NCBI GenBank assembly: GCA_031472005.1
Contig: PZJY01000008.1
Coordinates: 1,860,001-1,924,000, forward strand
DNA length: 64,000 bases
Direction: 5' to 3'
Source of the DNA: Tetracladium setigerum
Lineage: Eukaryota > Ascomycota > Leotiomycetes > Helotiales
Part shown: positions 22,890 through 34,026 of the stretch, piece after piece
Numbering within the stretch: the stretch's first letter is position 1
Layout: every line of letters begins with the position of its first letter
The notes under the pieces: generated by a model
Databases searched by the model: none
The model's input: the letters and a program-made list of their open reading frames with translations, nothing else
What the model was told of the DNA's origin: nothing
Program-made: the position numbers and the translations under genes

Positions 22890-23798
22890 TCATGATTCCT
22901 TTCTTAGCTTCACAGCATCTATCACCTGCTCAAGCCACCATAAATGTATTCTTGCATCTCCAGTTAGCTCTGGGTGGAAGCTGGTGCCGAAGACGTTCGC
23001 TTGTCGAACAGCAATGATATCTCCTGCTTCAGCATCTAGCTTCTCTTTCGTTGCATCATCCAACGCAGCAGTCCGACCTGGTAGAATTGCCATGATTTCG
23101 ACATCTCCTAGGTTGATCATTGGTGCCACTTTCTCGTCGATGGTTCGCGAAGGTGCGATCACGGTGTCGTCGACTTTTGCTTCTCCTGTCTGGACACCAG
23201 AGACATGCGGCAGGATCTTCTCCACGATTGGAGCTCTAATGAAGATGGCTCTGAACGGTTCACCAGCAGCAGAATCTTCGCTTGAGGACTGCCTTAGAAA
23301 TGGTAAGTCCAAATCGGCTTGGAAGCTCTCGGTTTGCCGTCCAAAGTGATTTCGATTGACTCGGACATCGAGACCTCCAATGAGCTCCTGGCCGCCCTTT
23401 TTCGTCCTGTTTGCAGACTCAGCTAGCAATATCAGGCCAGCGCAGGTTCCCCAAGTTGGCTTTCTCGCTACTCTAGATAGTCGTCAGACCGATGAAAACC
23501 CAAACTTCATAAGTGGCGAGGTGACTCACTTCACAAAATCTCGAAGTGGTTCTAGCATTCCACATCGCTGGGCTACAAGTGAAATCGCTGTACTCTCTCC
23601 TCCTGGGATGATGAGGGCATCGCAAGAATTGAGTTCGGATTCCGTCCTGATCTCCTTGAAAGTCCAGCTTCGGTTCCTGACCTCGCGTGCCGCCAGGATC
23701 TGCACGGCTTTTCTCAGAAGCTGCACATGCTCGTTAAAGGCTCCTTGGAGTGCCAAAACCCCGACGGTGATGGCGAGAGGTTTGTCTTGAACTGTCAT
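22890..23798 (-). CDS. PDX2: Pyridoxal 5'-phosphate synthase glutaminase subunit (PDX2/SNO)
   Basis: Two exons (23798-23530 and 23472-22890; 57-nt intron) give 283 residues. The start MTVQDKPLAITVGVLALQGAF leads into the class I glutamine amidotransferase fold. Catalytic elements are visible: GGES (about 66-69), the nucleophile in TWGTCAGLILLA (C100) and the His/Glu pair in SFHPEL (H256, E258). Together with PDX1/SNZ it makes PLP from ribose 5-phosphate, glyceraldehyde 3-phosphate and glutamine-derived ammonia. It is longer than bacterial PdxT (about 190 residues) owing to an insert after VRVNRNHFGRQ, common in fungi. Its 3' end faces that of the P450 with only 12 bp between stop codons. Confidence 0.95.
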
Positions 23799-24357
23799 GT
23801 CTAAGGTATATTGGTGGGGTATCTTAAAATCTGAAATAAATCTAAAGGGGTGCAAGGGTTTGAAGGGTTTGGGTGTAAATGCGTGCGGTAAATTCAGAGG
23901 AAGTCCCTTGAAAATATTGCACCGGGATTTACCGTTTTTAGGCCGAAAGATTACTGTTCAGTACCGTTACATATACCCAGATTCGTTCTAGTTGCTTGTC
24001 AGCACAACCTTAAACCGCTAGCGCTGCCGTGGCACTTGGCATGGGCGCTAGTGAAGCCACGAGACCAAGACATTTTCTCTCTGAGAGACTAAGACGCACC
24101 CACCGCCGTCCCAACAAACCAGATTCGAAGCCAAAAAAAAACGGCCGAAACATTCCTCCAAGAGTTCGTTTGTAGCATCTACACCGAGTTCTCCGCTCTT
24201 ACATGTGCCTCCTCCCCTCCTCCCTCCTCGCGAGGGTCCTTTTCACTCTCTATATATAATAAGATCCTAGTTATATTTCAAACCCCTTCATCTCTTTGTC
24301 TCTCTCTCTCTCTCCTTGCATTTCCCCCACCGCATCGCTGCACCATCCTCCGCCGCG
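23799..24357. promoter_or_regulatory. Divergent promoter region between PDX2 and SLC1-like gene
   Basis: Contains a TATA-like TATATATAAT at 24251-24260 about 100 bp before the acyltransferase ATG, and a CT-dinucleotide tract around 24291-24315 in its 5' leader, both common in fungal housekeeping promoters. Confidence 0.5.
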
Positions 24358-25324
24358 ATGTATACCATCGTCTACTACTCGGCCCTGCTCTTTCTGAGCT
24401 ACCTAGCCACAACCCTCGGACTCTATGTCCTCTCCCTCAAAGTGCCCCTCGCCGGCTTCCTCGCCCGTCTGATGGCAGCATATGTCTCTCTCATAGTCTG
24501 CGCACTCTACGGCGCCACGGTCTCCATCGTTCTGCGTCCGCTGGGTCAGCACCGAATCGCACAATGGGCCACAGCGAGATCCTTCAAACTCGCCATGTGG
24601 TTGACAACAGGTGTAACCTTCAAAGTCGAAGATCCGCACAACTATCTCAAGACTACGCGCCCAGCTGTCATCATCGGAAACCACCAGACCGAACTCGATG
24701 TCCTCATGCTCGGATGCGTCTTCCCCAAATACTGCTCCGTCACTGCGAAGAAGTCATTGAAGAACTGGCCGTTCTTGGGCTGGTTTATGAGTTTGAGCGG
24801 GACCGTGTTCATCGATAGGGCGAATCCGAAGGATGCCAGATCTGCGATGGCCGGTGCGGCAGATGAGATGAGGAATTACAAGCAGAATGTATACATGTTC
24901 CCGGAAGGGACGAGGAGTTATTCCAAGGAACCAACATTGCTACCATTCAAGAAGGGTGCCTTTCATTTGGCAGTACAAGCAGGAGTGCCTATCGTCCCAG
25001 TGGTCGTTGCAAACTACTCGGATGTGCTCTTTGTGCAGGGGTATCATTTCAGATCTGGAACTGTTCTCTGTAAAGGTACTTAGGACGATGCCATATTTTG
25101 TGATTGGTTTTTTGACTAACAATGATATAGTATTGAAACCAATCGAAACAAAAAACCTCACATCCGCGGAGGTAGAAGACCTGACAAGGGATACAAGGGA
25201 GTTGATGCTCCGAGAAATCGAGATCTTGACCGCAAGACAACGAGGACAAAAGATTGCGCTACCCGCACAAAACGGAAGGACAGAAGCACTTAAAGCAAGT
25301 GGGGTGGAAGCTTCACTGTCTTAG
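24358..25324 (+). CDS. 1-acyl-sn-glycerol-3-phosphate acyltransferase (SLC1-like)
   Basis: Two exons, 24358-25075 and 25131-25324 (55-nt intron), give 303 residues. Two N-terminal membrane segments are followed by the acyltransferase block I NHQTELD (N108-D114, the NHxxxxD catalytic motif), block II FIDR (about 151-154), block III FPEGTRS (181-187) and block IV VPIVPVVV. These are diagnostic of PlsC/AGPAT enzymes that convert lysophosphatidic acid to phosphatidic acid in the ER. Length and order match yeast Slc1 (303 residues). The ATG at 24358 is the first in frame. An overlapping open frame on the same strand (25254-25634) is considered fortuitous. Confidence 0.93.
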
Positions 25325-27556
25325 ACATGCAACGCCTCAAGTACAAGAGCACAGGAGGGGAAACTCACAGCTAGCAGATTGGGAAAATGAGTTCATCACC
25401 GCTCCAAGATTACCACCAGGTGGCCAGCAGGGGTTAGAAGATTGGCACAGCAGCTTAGAGGAATTGGGGTGGAAGAGCATGCCCAAACCGAAATGCCAAG
25501 AGGAAGGAATACGTGGAGATTACCTATTGAAAGGACAATTTGACTTGCATCACTGGAGTCAAACGGAAGGGAATGGAATTGATAGAATTGCCTGGATCAG
25601 ATACCCTAGAACACTAGTCGAACGTTTCGAATAGTAAATATACTTTTTTACAATTATTTTCCTCGTTGCAAATGTAGGTGGCATTTGGTCTATCTATAGT
25701 AGGCAGATTTAAACTCAGTGAATTTAATTACGTATTCTTGTATAGTATTTCGCCGACATTCTTTACCTCATCCACTATAAATATCCTATCCTATCCTATC
25801 ATATCCTGTCCTATACCATTATAATCACTCATCCCTTTATCTTACCTTAATGACCTTTCTAATTCCTTTTTTGGCCTCGATGAGGTGAGAGAGGGCATTG
25901 ATACTGTCTGATTCCTCAATCCAAGTACCTACCTACCTACAGTATGTTTCAAGAAAATGCCTGCAAAGATTTGCCATGAGATGAGACCACAGGGGGGAAA
26001 CTCGGACTCGAAGCTTAAAGTACTATCTATCAATTACATTGGTCCTGGATAAAAAGAAATATCAGGGAAGATCGTTGTATAAACACAAGGCTTTTACGGT
26101 AGGTTTTTTGAATTTCGGATTGGTAAGGAAGCCAGGCTGGACCTTTGGAGATTTTAGATGTTAAGTAGGGCATTGAGTACTACTATCCAGTATATTGAGA
26201 ATTCCTTGAAATTGATATGGAAATCTAGTCTTCGTGGATATAAATCTCCTTGTCACTTCAGTGCAGAAGATACCTCGTTCATCATGTTCCACTTTCTTTG
26301 TCTCAGACATAAAGATCAGCACAGCGCTGAGAGAATTACAGGCAAGCTTGGAAAATCTGATTGTGTGTACGAGGAAGTCGAGAAAAATCAATCATGGAGG
26401 GTACCTAGGTGTGTAAAGTAATCCTCACCACGGCCGACCCACGGAACATCAGCAACGAATCTAGCAGTACGTAAAATAAAGTATAGCAGTACGCAATCTT
26501 ACATACCTACTCGTTACGTCCACCAAAGCAAAACCACCTCCTTCCTTCGCAAGCGTGAGCTAATTAATTAATACCTGTAACCCAGAACTAACATCAGCAT
26601 CAACCCTAATAACTTAAACCGCCCGCCCCCTCTTCGCTCTCCTCGGCATGTTCTCTGGCCCCTAAAAACACGTCAAAGACGGCCACTTGTTCACTTAGTG
26701 CAAAGATTCGCGAAGAATTTGAATACAATAATCGCTAATTACGCGAGAACAGAAAACAAGAAAATCAATTCAAGAGAAAGAGCGAGGAGTCAGATAGCTT
26801 ACTGGCTTTTGTAAATGTTGAGAGAGGAGAGAGTAATAGCAATACTATTTACTCCATCCGTGTTCGTAGTTCTAGTTCGATGTGAGATAGTAAATGATGG
26901 GAAGTGTTTGAAGGTACCCCAACCTAGCTTGTTTCTTTGTTTGTTTAGTTATCGATTTCATCTATTTACCTGTTTATTCATACATTGGATTAGATTTATT
27001 TGAAAAGGATAGACCTAAAAAGTTTAAAATGGGAAATCTTAATAAAGGTGCTCCTACGTGAACGCATTCCATCGAATGCTACGGCACTTACTTGAAGATG
27101 GAACGAAGTCCATAGAAAGAAAACCCCATGACATAGTCTAAAAGAGATTGTGAAATCAATTGATGAAGAAGGAGAAGAAAAAAGAAGAGTGTGCAAACCA
27201 AACATTAAAGTTGTGTTCAAGAGTATTTAGAAGGGGAAGTACGAAGTTTGACAAAGTGGGTATTTCCATTTCTTGTAAAGGCTATTAACCATATCATTAT
27301 TATTCTTTTTAGTCGACTTCGGCAAGCAAGCTCAGCCAGTCACTTCTCTTCTCCAATAAAAACAAAACACGGAGAATGATCTTTCTTCTAAGAAAATCAT
27401 CCATCACGTGTAAAGGTATCTCTATCTCAAATTTCATCATCCCCCCATAGCATCATCGCAAAGTAAAGCATCAAAAAAACAGGCAAGAAGCAAAAGCCAG
27501 GCTCAGCTCATCCTTTCGAGAAAACATGGACTGCAAAGAATTGCAGGTCATCTTAT
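25325..27556. other. Gene-poor AT-rich intergenic stretch
   Basis: Over 2 kb without a supportable gene. Simple repeats include TATCC units around 25784-25812 and CTAC units around 25929-25940. Confidence 0.5.
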
Positions 27557-29557
27557 CTACGCAGGGGTGGTGGAAGATTGAATTTCCGTGAGGAGAGCGC
27601 CGTTGGTGATCAACATACCAGCGATACTGGCAGATGTCAAGGTGGCGAAGACACCGGAGATAAGGGCTGAGATTGCGACTTTGGCAACGCGACCGGCTTT
27701 TCCTGGGGCGAGGGCACCGAGGACACCAATTTGGATACCGACGGAAGAGATGTTACCGAAACCGCAGACGGCGTAGGTGGCAATGAGTTCGGAGCGGGGA
27801 GAGAGGTCGAGGTATTCGCCTTTTGGGTCCTTGAGGGAGGAGAACTATAGAAGTGATTAGTACCTGTTCAAAATCTGGCTTTCTTTCTCTTTGAAAAGGA
27901 GGAATGGGGAGTGAGACTTACAGCGACGAATTCGTTGGCAATGACCTTGATACCGATGAGCTTGGCAACCTTGAGGAGATCACCGTTGCGCTCGACACCG
28001 AGGAGGAAAGCAATGGGGTAGAAGAGATATCCGAGGATGAGCTCGATGGTCAAGTTTGGAGTACCGAATTCAAGGCCAATGTTCAAGTATCCACCCCACC
28101 ATGTCAATAGAGCGTTGACGAGTGCGAGGAGAGACAGAATACAGAGAAGAGCGGCCATGATCATACCAGCGACGCGGACACCCAACCAGGAGCCGTTACC
28201 GAAGGCGTGAAGGAAGTTGGATGCTCGCTCGGATGGATCCTCCGGTGGGACGATAATTTTGCCGGCAGTAAGAGTCTCCTCCTCTTCGGGTAACGGAGCT
28301 TGGAGATGGCGAGACCAGCTGGGATGGACATGACACAAGATGAGATGAGGGCGATTGGGCTGATACCCATACCAATATAAGCAGCGAGCACACTACCAGC
28401 GATGGTGGCGAATCCGGAGGTCATGACTGCGTGGAGTTCGGAATCGGTAAGATGGGGAATGAAAGGCTTGATCAACATGGCAGACTCTCCTTGTCCGACG
28501 AAGGGAGATGCGGCAGCTACAACGGCCTCGGCACCTGAAACCTTCATGGTGTAGAAGAAGATTGTTGCAAACTTGGTAACGGCCCATTGGAGCCATCCGA
28601 AGTAGTAGAGGAGTTGGACGAAAGCCACGAAGAAGACGATCGGTGGAATGACCGTGAAGAACCAGTAGTAGGTATCGTAGATGTTCGAGTTTGTGAGGAA
28701 AATGGTACCAGCGCTGGCAAATCCAAGAAGAGTCTTTGCAAGATAGGCGATGAAGTTGAAGATATCATAACCAGCTTTAGTGCGGAGGACAAAGATGGCC
28801 AAGATAAATTGAGCAAGCATGCCTACGATAACGGTTTGCCAGACAATTGCCTTGCGGTTGCGAGAGGTAGCCCAGAAGCAGAAGATGAAAACAGCCAGAC
28901 CAAAGATACTGACGCAGCGGTTGGCACGGGTGTTGTCCGCATCTGCCTCAGTTGCGAAAGTACCAACAAGAATGACGGCAATGGTTCCAGCAGCGGATAA
29001 TGGAGTTCGGAGCTTCTCAGGAATCTTTCGCGATGGCTCATAGACGGCCTTGACCCAAATGATCTTGATAGGGGCTGTGATGAATCGTGTAGAGACGTAT
29101 GAGGTGACGAATCGAATTGTGATGGCAATGTAGAGCAGCATAGGAATCAACCATCCCTTATCATTACGGTGGTTGACCACACCAGCAATGAACCATCTGT
29201 CAATTTTATTAAAACCAATTTTCCGTAATTTGTATATATCCAGGAATTGACTTACCCAGTCATGAGCATCCATAGAATCAAGTTGAAGATCCAGAAGTAC
29301 TTCCTAAGGTATTGCTTCCACTTGGGGACTGGCTTTTCCGACTCATCACGCTCCAAATCCGAGCTGGAGGTTTTCAATCCCAAATCCTTCTCCTCAACGC
29401 CCGAATCGTACTTGGCGTCCTTGACATCCTTGCGGTCGAAGGAGGCTGCTGGAGTTATTTCCTTGGTCGCCTTGATTGACTCGCTGGAAGGGGAGGAAGT
29501 GGTAGTTGGCTTGGGCTCTTCGGCCACAATGACCTTCTCGTCACGAGGTTGTTCCAT
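27557..29557 (-). CDS. Concentrative nucleoside transporter (CNT/NupC family), one-base frame break
   Basis: Three exons (29557-29256, 29196-27922, 27844-27557) would encode about 621 residues. A charged cytosolic N-terminus precedes at least ten membrane spans. Conserved CNT blocks include GQGESAMLIKPFIPHLT, LHAVMTSGFATIAGSVLAAY, LLGVERNGDLLKVAKLIG and CGFGNISSVGIQIGVLGALAP near the C-terminus. The family couples nucleoside uptake to a Na+ or H+ gradient at the plasma membrane. In exon 2 the frame slips by one base at the GGG run 28288-28290 (plus strand): SKLRYP must continue as EEEETLTAGK. Exon 2 is 1275 nt and one extra base makes all phases fit. Either a recent lesion or a consensus error. 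Confidence 0.88.
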
Positions 29558-32500
29558 CTTTGTCGGTGGTTTTTGATTGTTGGTGGGTTTGAGAGGGGCG
29601 GAAGGGAAGGAAGGCAAGTTCAAATAATCCGAGGATTAAATTGGTGAACTTGGGGTCGGTTGTCCGTGAAGTGAGGGAGAGAAAAAAGTGAAGTTCTCTC
29701 TTAGCGAAAACTCCAAGTTCCGGAAGGCGAAGGACGAGAAACACAATAAAGATCTCAAGCAACACACAGAGAAGACAGGACAGGACAAGACAAGGACAAA
29801 ACGAAAAGTGAATGTCAAGGGAAAGCCAAAATATTTATCCTCCGCCTCGGGTGACCTTGCAGCACATGCAGCGGAGCACCAAGCCAATGCAGTAACACTC
29901 CAGCTATCAAGCTATCAAGCTATCAAAACCTTCTGGGGGCCCTGGACAGTGAGGACCAGCGCCTAGTGGCACCGATTGGAATGGCATTCCACGTTGCTCT
30001 CGTGCCTCTCGTGCCTCTCGTGCTGCTCGCCTCCCCAGATCCACCGTGCTGGATGATAAGGAACCCATGTTATGAGAGCTGCAAAGAGGGATGGGCTCTT
30101 GGCCCGCTGCGATAGCCCTTGGCTGCGCTGCTTAGGGCTGCGGGGATCATCACCAAAAGGGAAGGTCAGAAAGGGCACATCTCAAGAGGGAGGGTCGAGA
30201 GTGATAGCAAGTCCCCATGAGTGGTTGATAGAGTGGCCATGTCCGACGGCCAGAACGGTGGTCACCGTGCTACCGCAATCTGGGGATATCTATTGCATTC
30301 TGCAAAGGGCATGTGTGCTGGGTTGGTGAGGTTGTGCGAACCTGTCCGGAAGGAAGGCATTTGTTGACATGGCGATTGAGCGAAGCGAATATCGGCAGGG
30401 ACCCGATCACAACGACTCGCCGTTGTGGGCAGAAGGAATTCTAGGGGATCCTCAATGTGGGTAGGAAGTACCTACTACAGTACCAAGTGGTCCAGTGGAT
30501 GAGGATTGTGGATAGGATGTTCCCGAACGGCTGGCTTGCGATGATTTGACTTTGTCGCAAAGAGGAAGGTCGACAGGGAACACATCCCCTCAGAACCTGC
30601 GACAGTTGTCGCTATGGTCCAACCTATTTCCTTGAGTCTTGACATCGGCGCGACCGAGGTCTCTGCTGGACTGGACTGTCTCTTTCATTGGACTATTCTT
30701 GACACAAAGTTACACAAGTGCTGATTGATATCTCTGATCTCTCACAATTCGCCTCTTGCCTGAAGCACATCGTGGATGCCTGCGCGCTATCTCGGACTAT
30801 TCTTCTCTCTCTCAGCTCTCACCTCTTGCCTCTCACTTCTCATTATTCCAATTCCAATTCCAACAGAGACCTCTCTCTCACACCAGGCCTATCGGGCAAA
30901 AGCCATGGTCAACAGCAGTGTGTGCCAAAAAGGCATACGAATATACGAAGGAACAAATTCAAATAGATAAGGTCGCAAACACCCCAATTGGTTTATGAGC
31001 AGCAGAGGACCCTTCAGTCGTCCATCGCCGCATCATTCGACCGAATCATCTTTTCTCTTTCTCACGATGCTTTCACGCCTCCTCCACGGTCCGGCTGCGA
31101 ACCATTTGGCCAAACATCAAAAGAAGAAGTCCAGAAAAGCCGAAGCCAGCCTGGTGGCCGCTTGAGCCGATCACCTTAAGAGGCAACTCGCAGCATAAGT
31201 TGAACCTAATTCAATTCGATTACATACTCAAAAAAGAATCCACCATCCCGCAGAGATCATCGTCCCTCGAATTCCTCAAAGCGCCAGATCATCCTCTATC
31301 GGTCCTTATGTATCCGGCTGGCCTTTCTCTTCCAGTCCAACAGGCTGACGATCAACCCACGAACGCACGATCAGGATTCTGTCAATTGTCGGAATTCGGG
31401 AGGAGGCCAGAACAACTAAAATAATGATTGGAAGGCAATATGGTGATGTACTGTATGTCAGATATTGGCTGGAACTTTCTTATCGCAGCCTCTCATCGTC
31501 GAATACTCCCCACACACAAAATGGCATCCACACACCTCATCGAGCATCCCACAAACAACACCACCAGTCCACCAGAGCGGACGATGTGCATGCAGCGGTC
31601 CACCACCGGCACCGTTAGTGAATCCACGAACACTACCAAATTTCAAACCACAGAAACAGGGATATCAATATACAGAAGAATGGTACAGTATCCCTCTTGC
31701 AATTTGCTCTGTTAAATTTTTGTTGTATTTTAAAATCTCTGAAGACTTTGAAAATACCACCTCTTCGTTACTGCCGGCGAGTTGTCAAATCCTCGACAAA
31801 TAAATCTGACAACCAATCCCACACCAAATTTCACTTGCCACATTACTTGCATGCCCAAGTACGGCACGGCTTTTTTGGCAGCTGCATGCCAATCGGGGGC
31901 TATCTACTTCGTAACGCTCGCCACCGTTGGTTTGTCGTTGTGAGATTTGTATCTTTTTGTTTACTCGCAGACCATCTTTCAATCATGAACTCTAATTTCC
32001 CCATACTTCGCCTTCTTCCATAACCCTAAATTTACACAAAAACATTCATCCCAACTCTCCCAGGCACAAACACAACACCCCCCAAAACTGCCGCAGGGAC
32101 ATGCATTTCATTTCCTCGGCACACATTTTCGTTCTTCTAGAAGCAATTACAGAACAAATCCACTTTCCGCTGACCAGACCACCTGCACCTGGGCCTGGGC
32201 TGTTGCTGGGGTTTACGAAGGGGGAGTGGAGTGAAATTGCTCTCCCCTGCCTGGGTATCTATTGGCTATCAATCCAAGTCGTCCCTCACATGTAAGCCTA
32301 CTCTTTTCGTACATGTACATTTGGTACCATGTGAAATCGATGAAAATATTACAGAAGAGGCAATTTCATCGTACGGAACGAAACAATCTGACAATGCCAC
32401 TTTAAATAATGGACAAGGTTTCCCAAATTAAAGGGTCCTTCCTTATCTTGATTGATCTGATCTGTCAAAGCGATTTGAGATGAAATGAAATGAGATTGCC

Positions 32501-34026
32501 ATGCCAATAATGCTAATGCCATGCCATGCCATGCCTGCCTTCAGTGCCTTGCTAGGGCCGGTAAACCAAAGGACTTTAGTAAGTCTAGTGAGTAAAAGTG
32601 GATGCTTGCATCGGCGTTGAGAGCCTCATTTGATTCTGGTCTGGGTCTGGTTTTGGATGGAAAGGGTTTTTTATCACGTGGTTTTCTTGAACATAAGTAT
32701 AGTACAAATTTCACTCTGACAATTGTAGATAGATAGGTAATCTATCTGCATACCTTTGGAGAAATCTTATACTCAATATCATCTATTTCCACCTTCTGAA
32801 GAGAAGACAACTACATACTTAATTAAAGGAAAACTTCCACTAGAATAAAGAAAGAGAGAATTATCCCTTATCACGTGTTCTCGCCTCCTTCTCCCTCCTC
32901 CATCCTGCCCATCCTTCTCTTCTCATAAGGCCGAATCAAGCTTTCCAAGATCATGTTGCAATCGAAGCTAAAACCCATCGTTTGCAACCTCCTCTATTTC
33001 CATTACGTTTTTTTTCCTCCTCTTCCTCTTTTGTTCCCCTGGTACCGTTGGGTTTCAAGGGCTCAAGTGCCGAATTACTTGCATACTGTGACTCAAACTC
33101 CGCTGTGCATATCACTCATTAACTTCCCCAGATGTTCAAGAGAGGATACTTTTTTCATCTTTTTTTGTGGAACGAGGGGAAGTGGGTTTGTGGAGGAAGA
33201 ACCGTAGAGATAGTTGTAAGATATTTTGGAGAGTGAGGGAGAGGAAAGAGAGATTTGAAATGGGTTTTTTTGAGGGGCGAATTTGACAATTTTTTCGTCA
33301 TGTCACGACATCGACATCTTGACCCCTTTTATAAATATCTTTTTTAAGATCATCTACAAACGTGAAATTTGATTAAAAATAAATCATATTGATAAATGGG
33401 GTAATTTGGTATTTTCTTGAGGTTCTCTCTCGTTCGCTAACAATATCAAAGTCAAGTTAATCATCTAAATTTTTTAATCTACTAGTTTTTATGGAATTTT
33501 ATTTTCGGGAAAGGAAATATACGTTGGAATGTCTAGAGGGGATTCACCACTAATAAATGTCATCTCTTCTTTATGTTTGTTTTCTGTCTCATTTTGCAGC
33601 ATCTATATATATTTGTAGAGAAATCTAAAATGGGTATTTTGAGTGAGAGAATCGGTGGAGGGATGGAGGTATGAGAATGACCTCCGTCTCCTTTCACAAT
33701 GAGAGGATGGTTATACATCTATCAACTTCTCTTGCCGGCATGAAGAGAAAAAATGGCACATTATTCATCTAGACATTTGAATGTACCAGTCTGATTTGTA
33801 TCATCTCAACATGGAGGCACTTGTAAGGGATCAATAAAGTAGGACGAAATGTGGAATTTATGACGTTGTACAAGACATTAATCTATCAGCACACAAGCCC
33901 AAGCAAGTCTACAGAACAGTACCAAGCAAACCAGAAACCATTTTTAAAAACAGAATAACTCCAAAGGAAAACCTTTCATCATACACACTCATCGCATGAA
34001 CCATGCTTGGTCTAACTCCAAACTAC
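29558..34026. other. Large gene-poor intergenic stretch
   Basis: About 4.5 kb with only short frames lacking splice structure. Simple repeats include CTCGTGC units near 29998-30027, TGCCA units near 32497-32535 and AT-rich sequence from about 33200 to 33900. No RNA gene could be recognised. Confidence 0.5.

Noticed and set aside
25254..25634. 126-codon plus-strand frame after the acyltransferase
   Set aside because: It overlaps the acyltransferase exon in another frame, lacks a good start and has no motif; most likely 3' UTR sequence.
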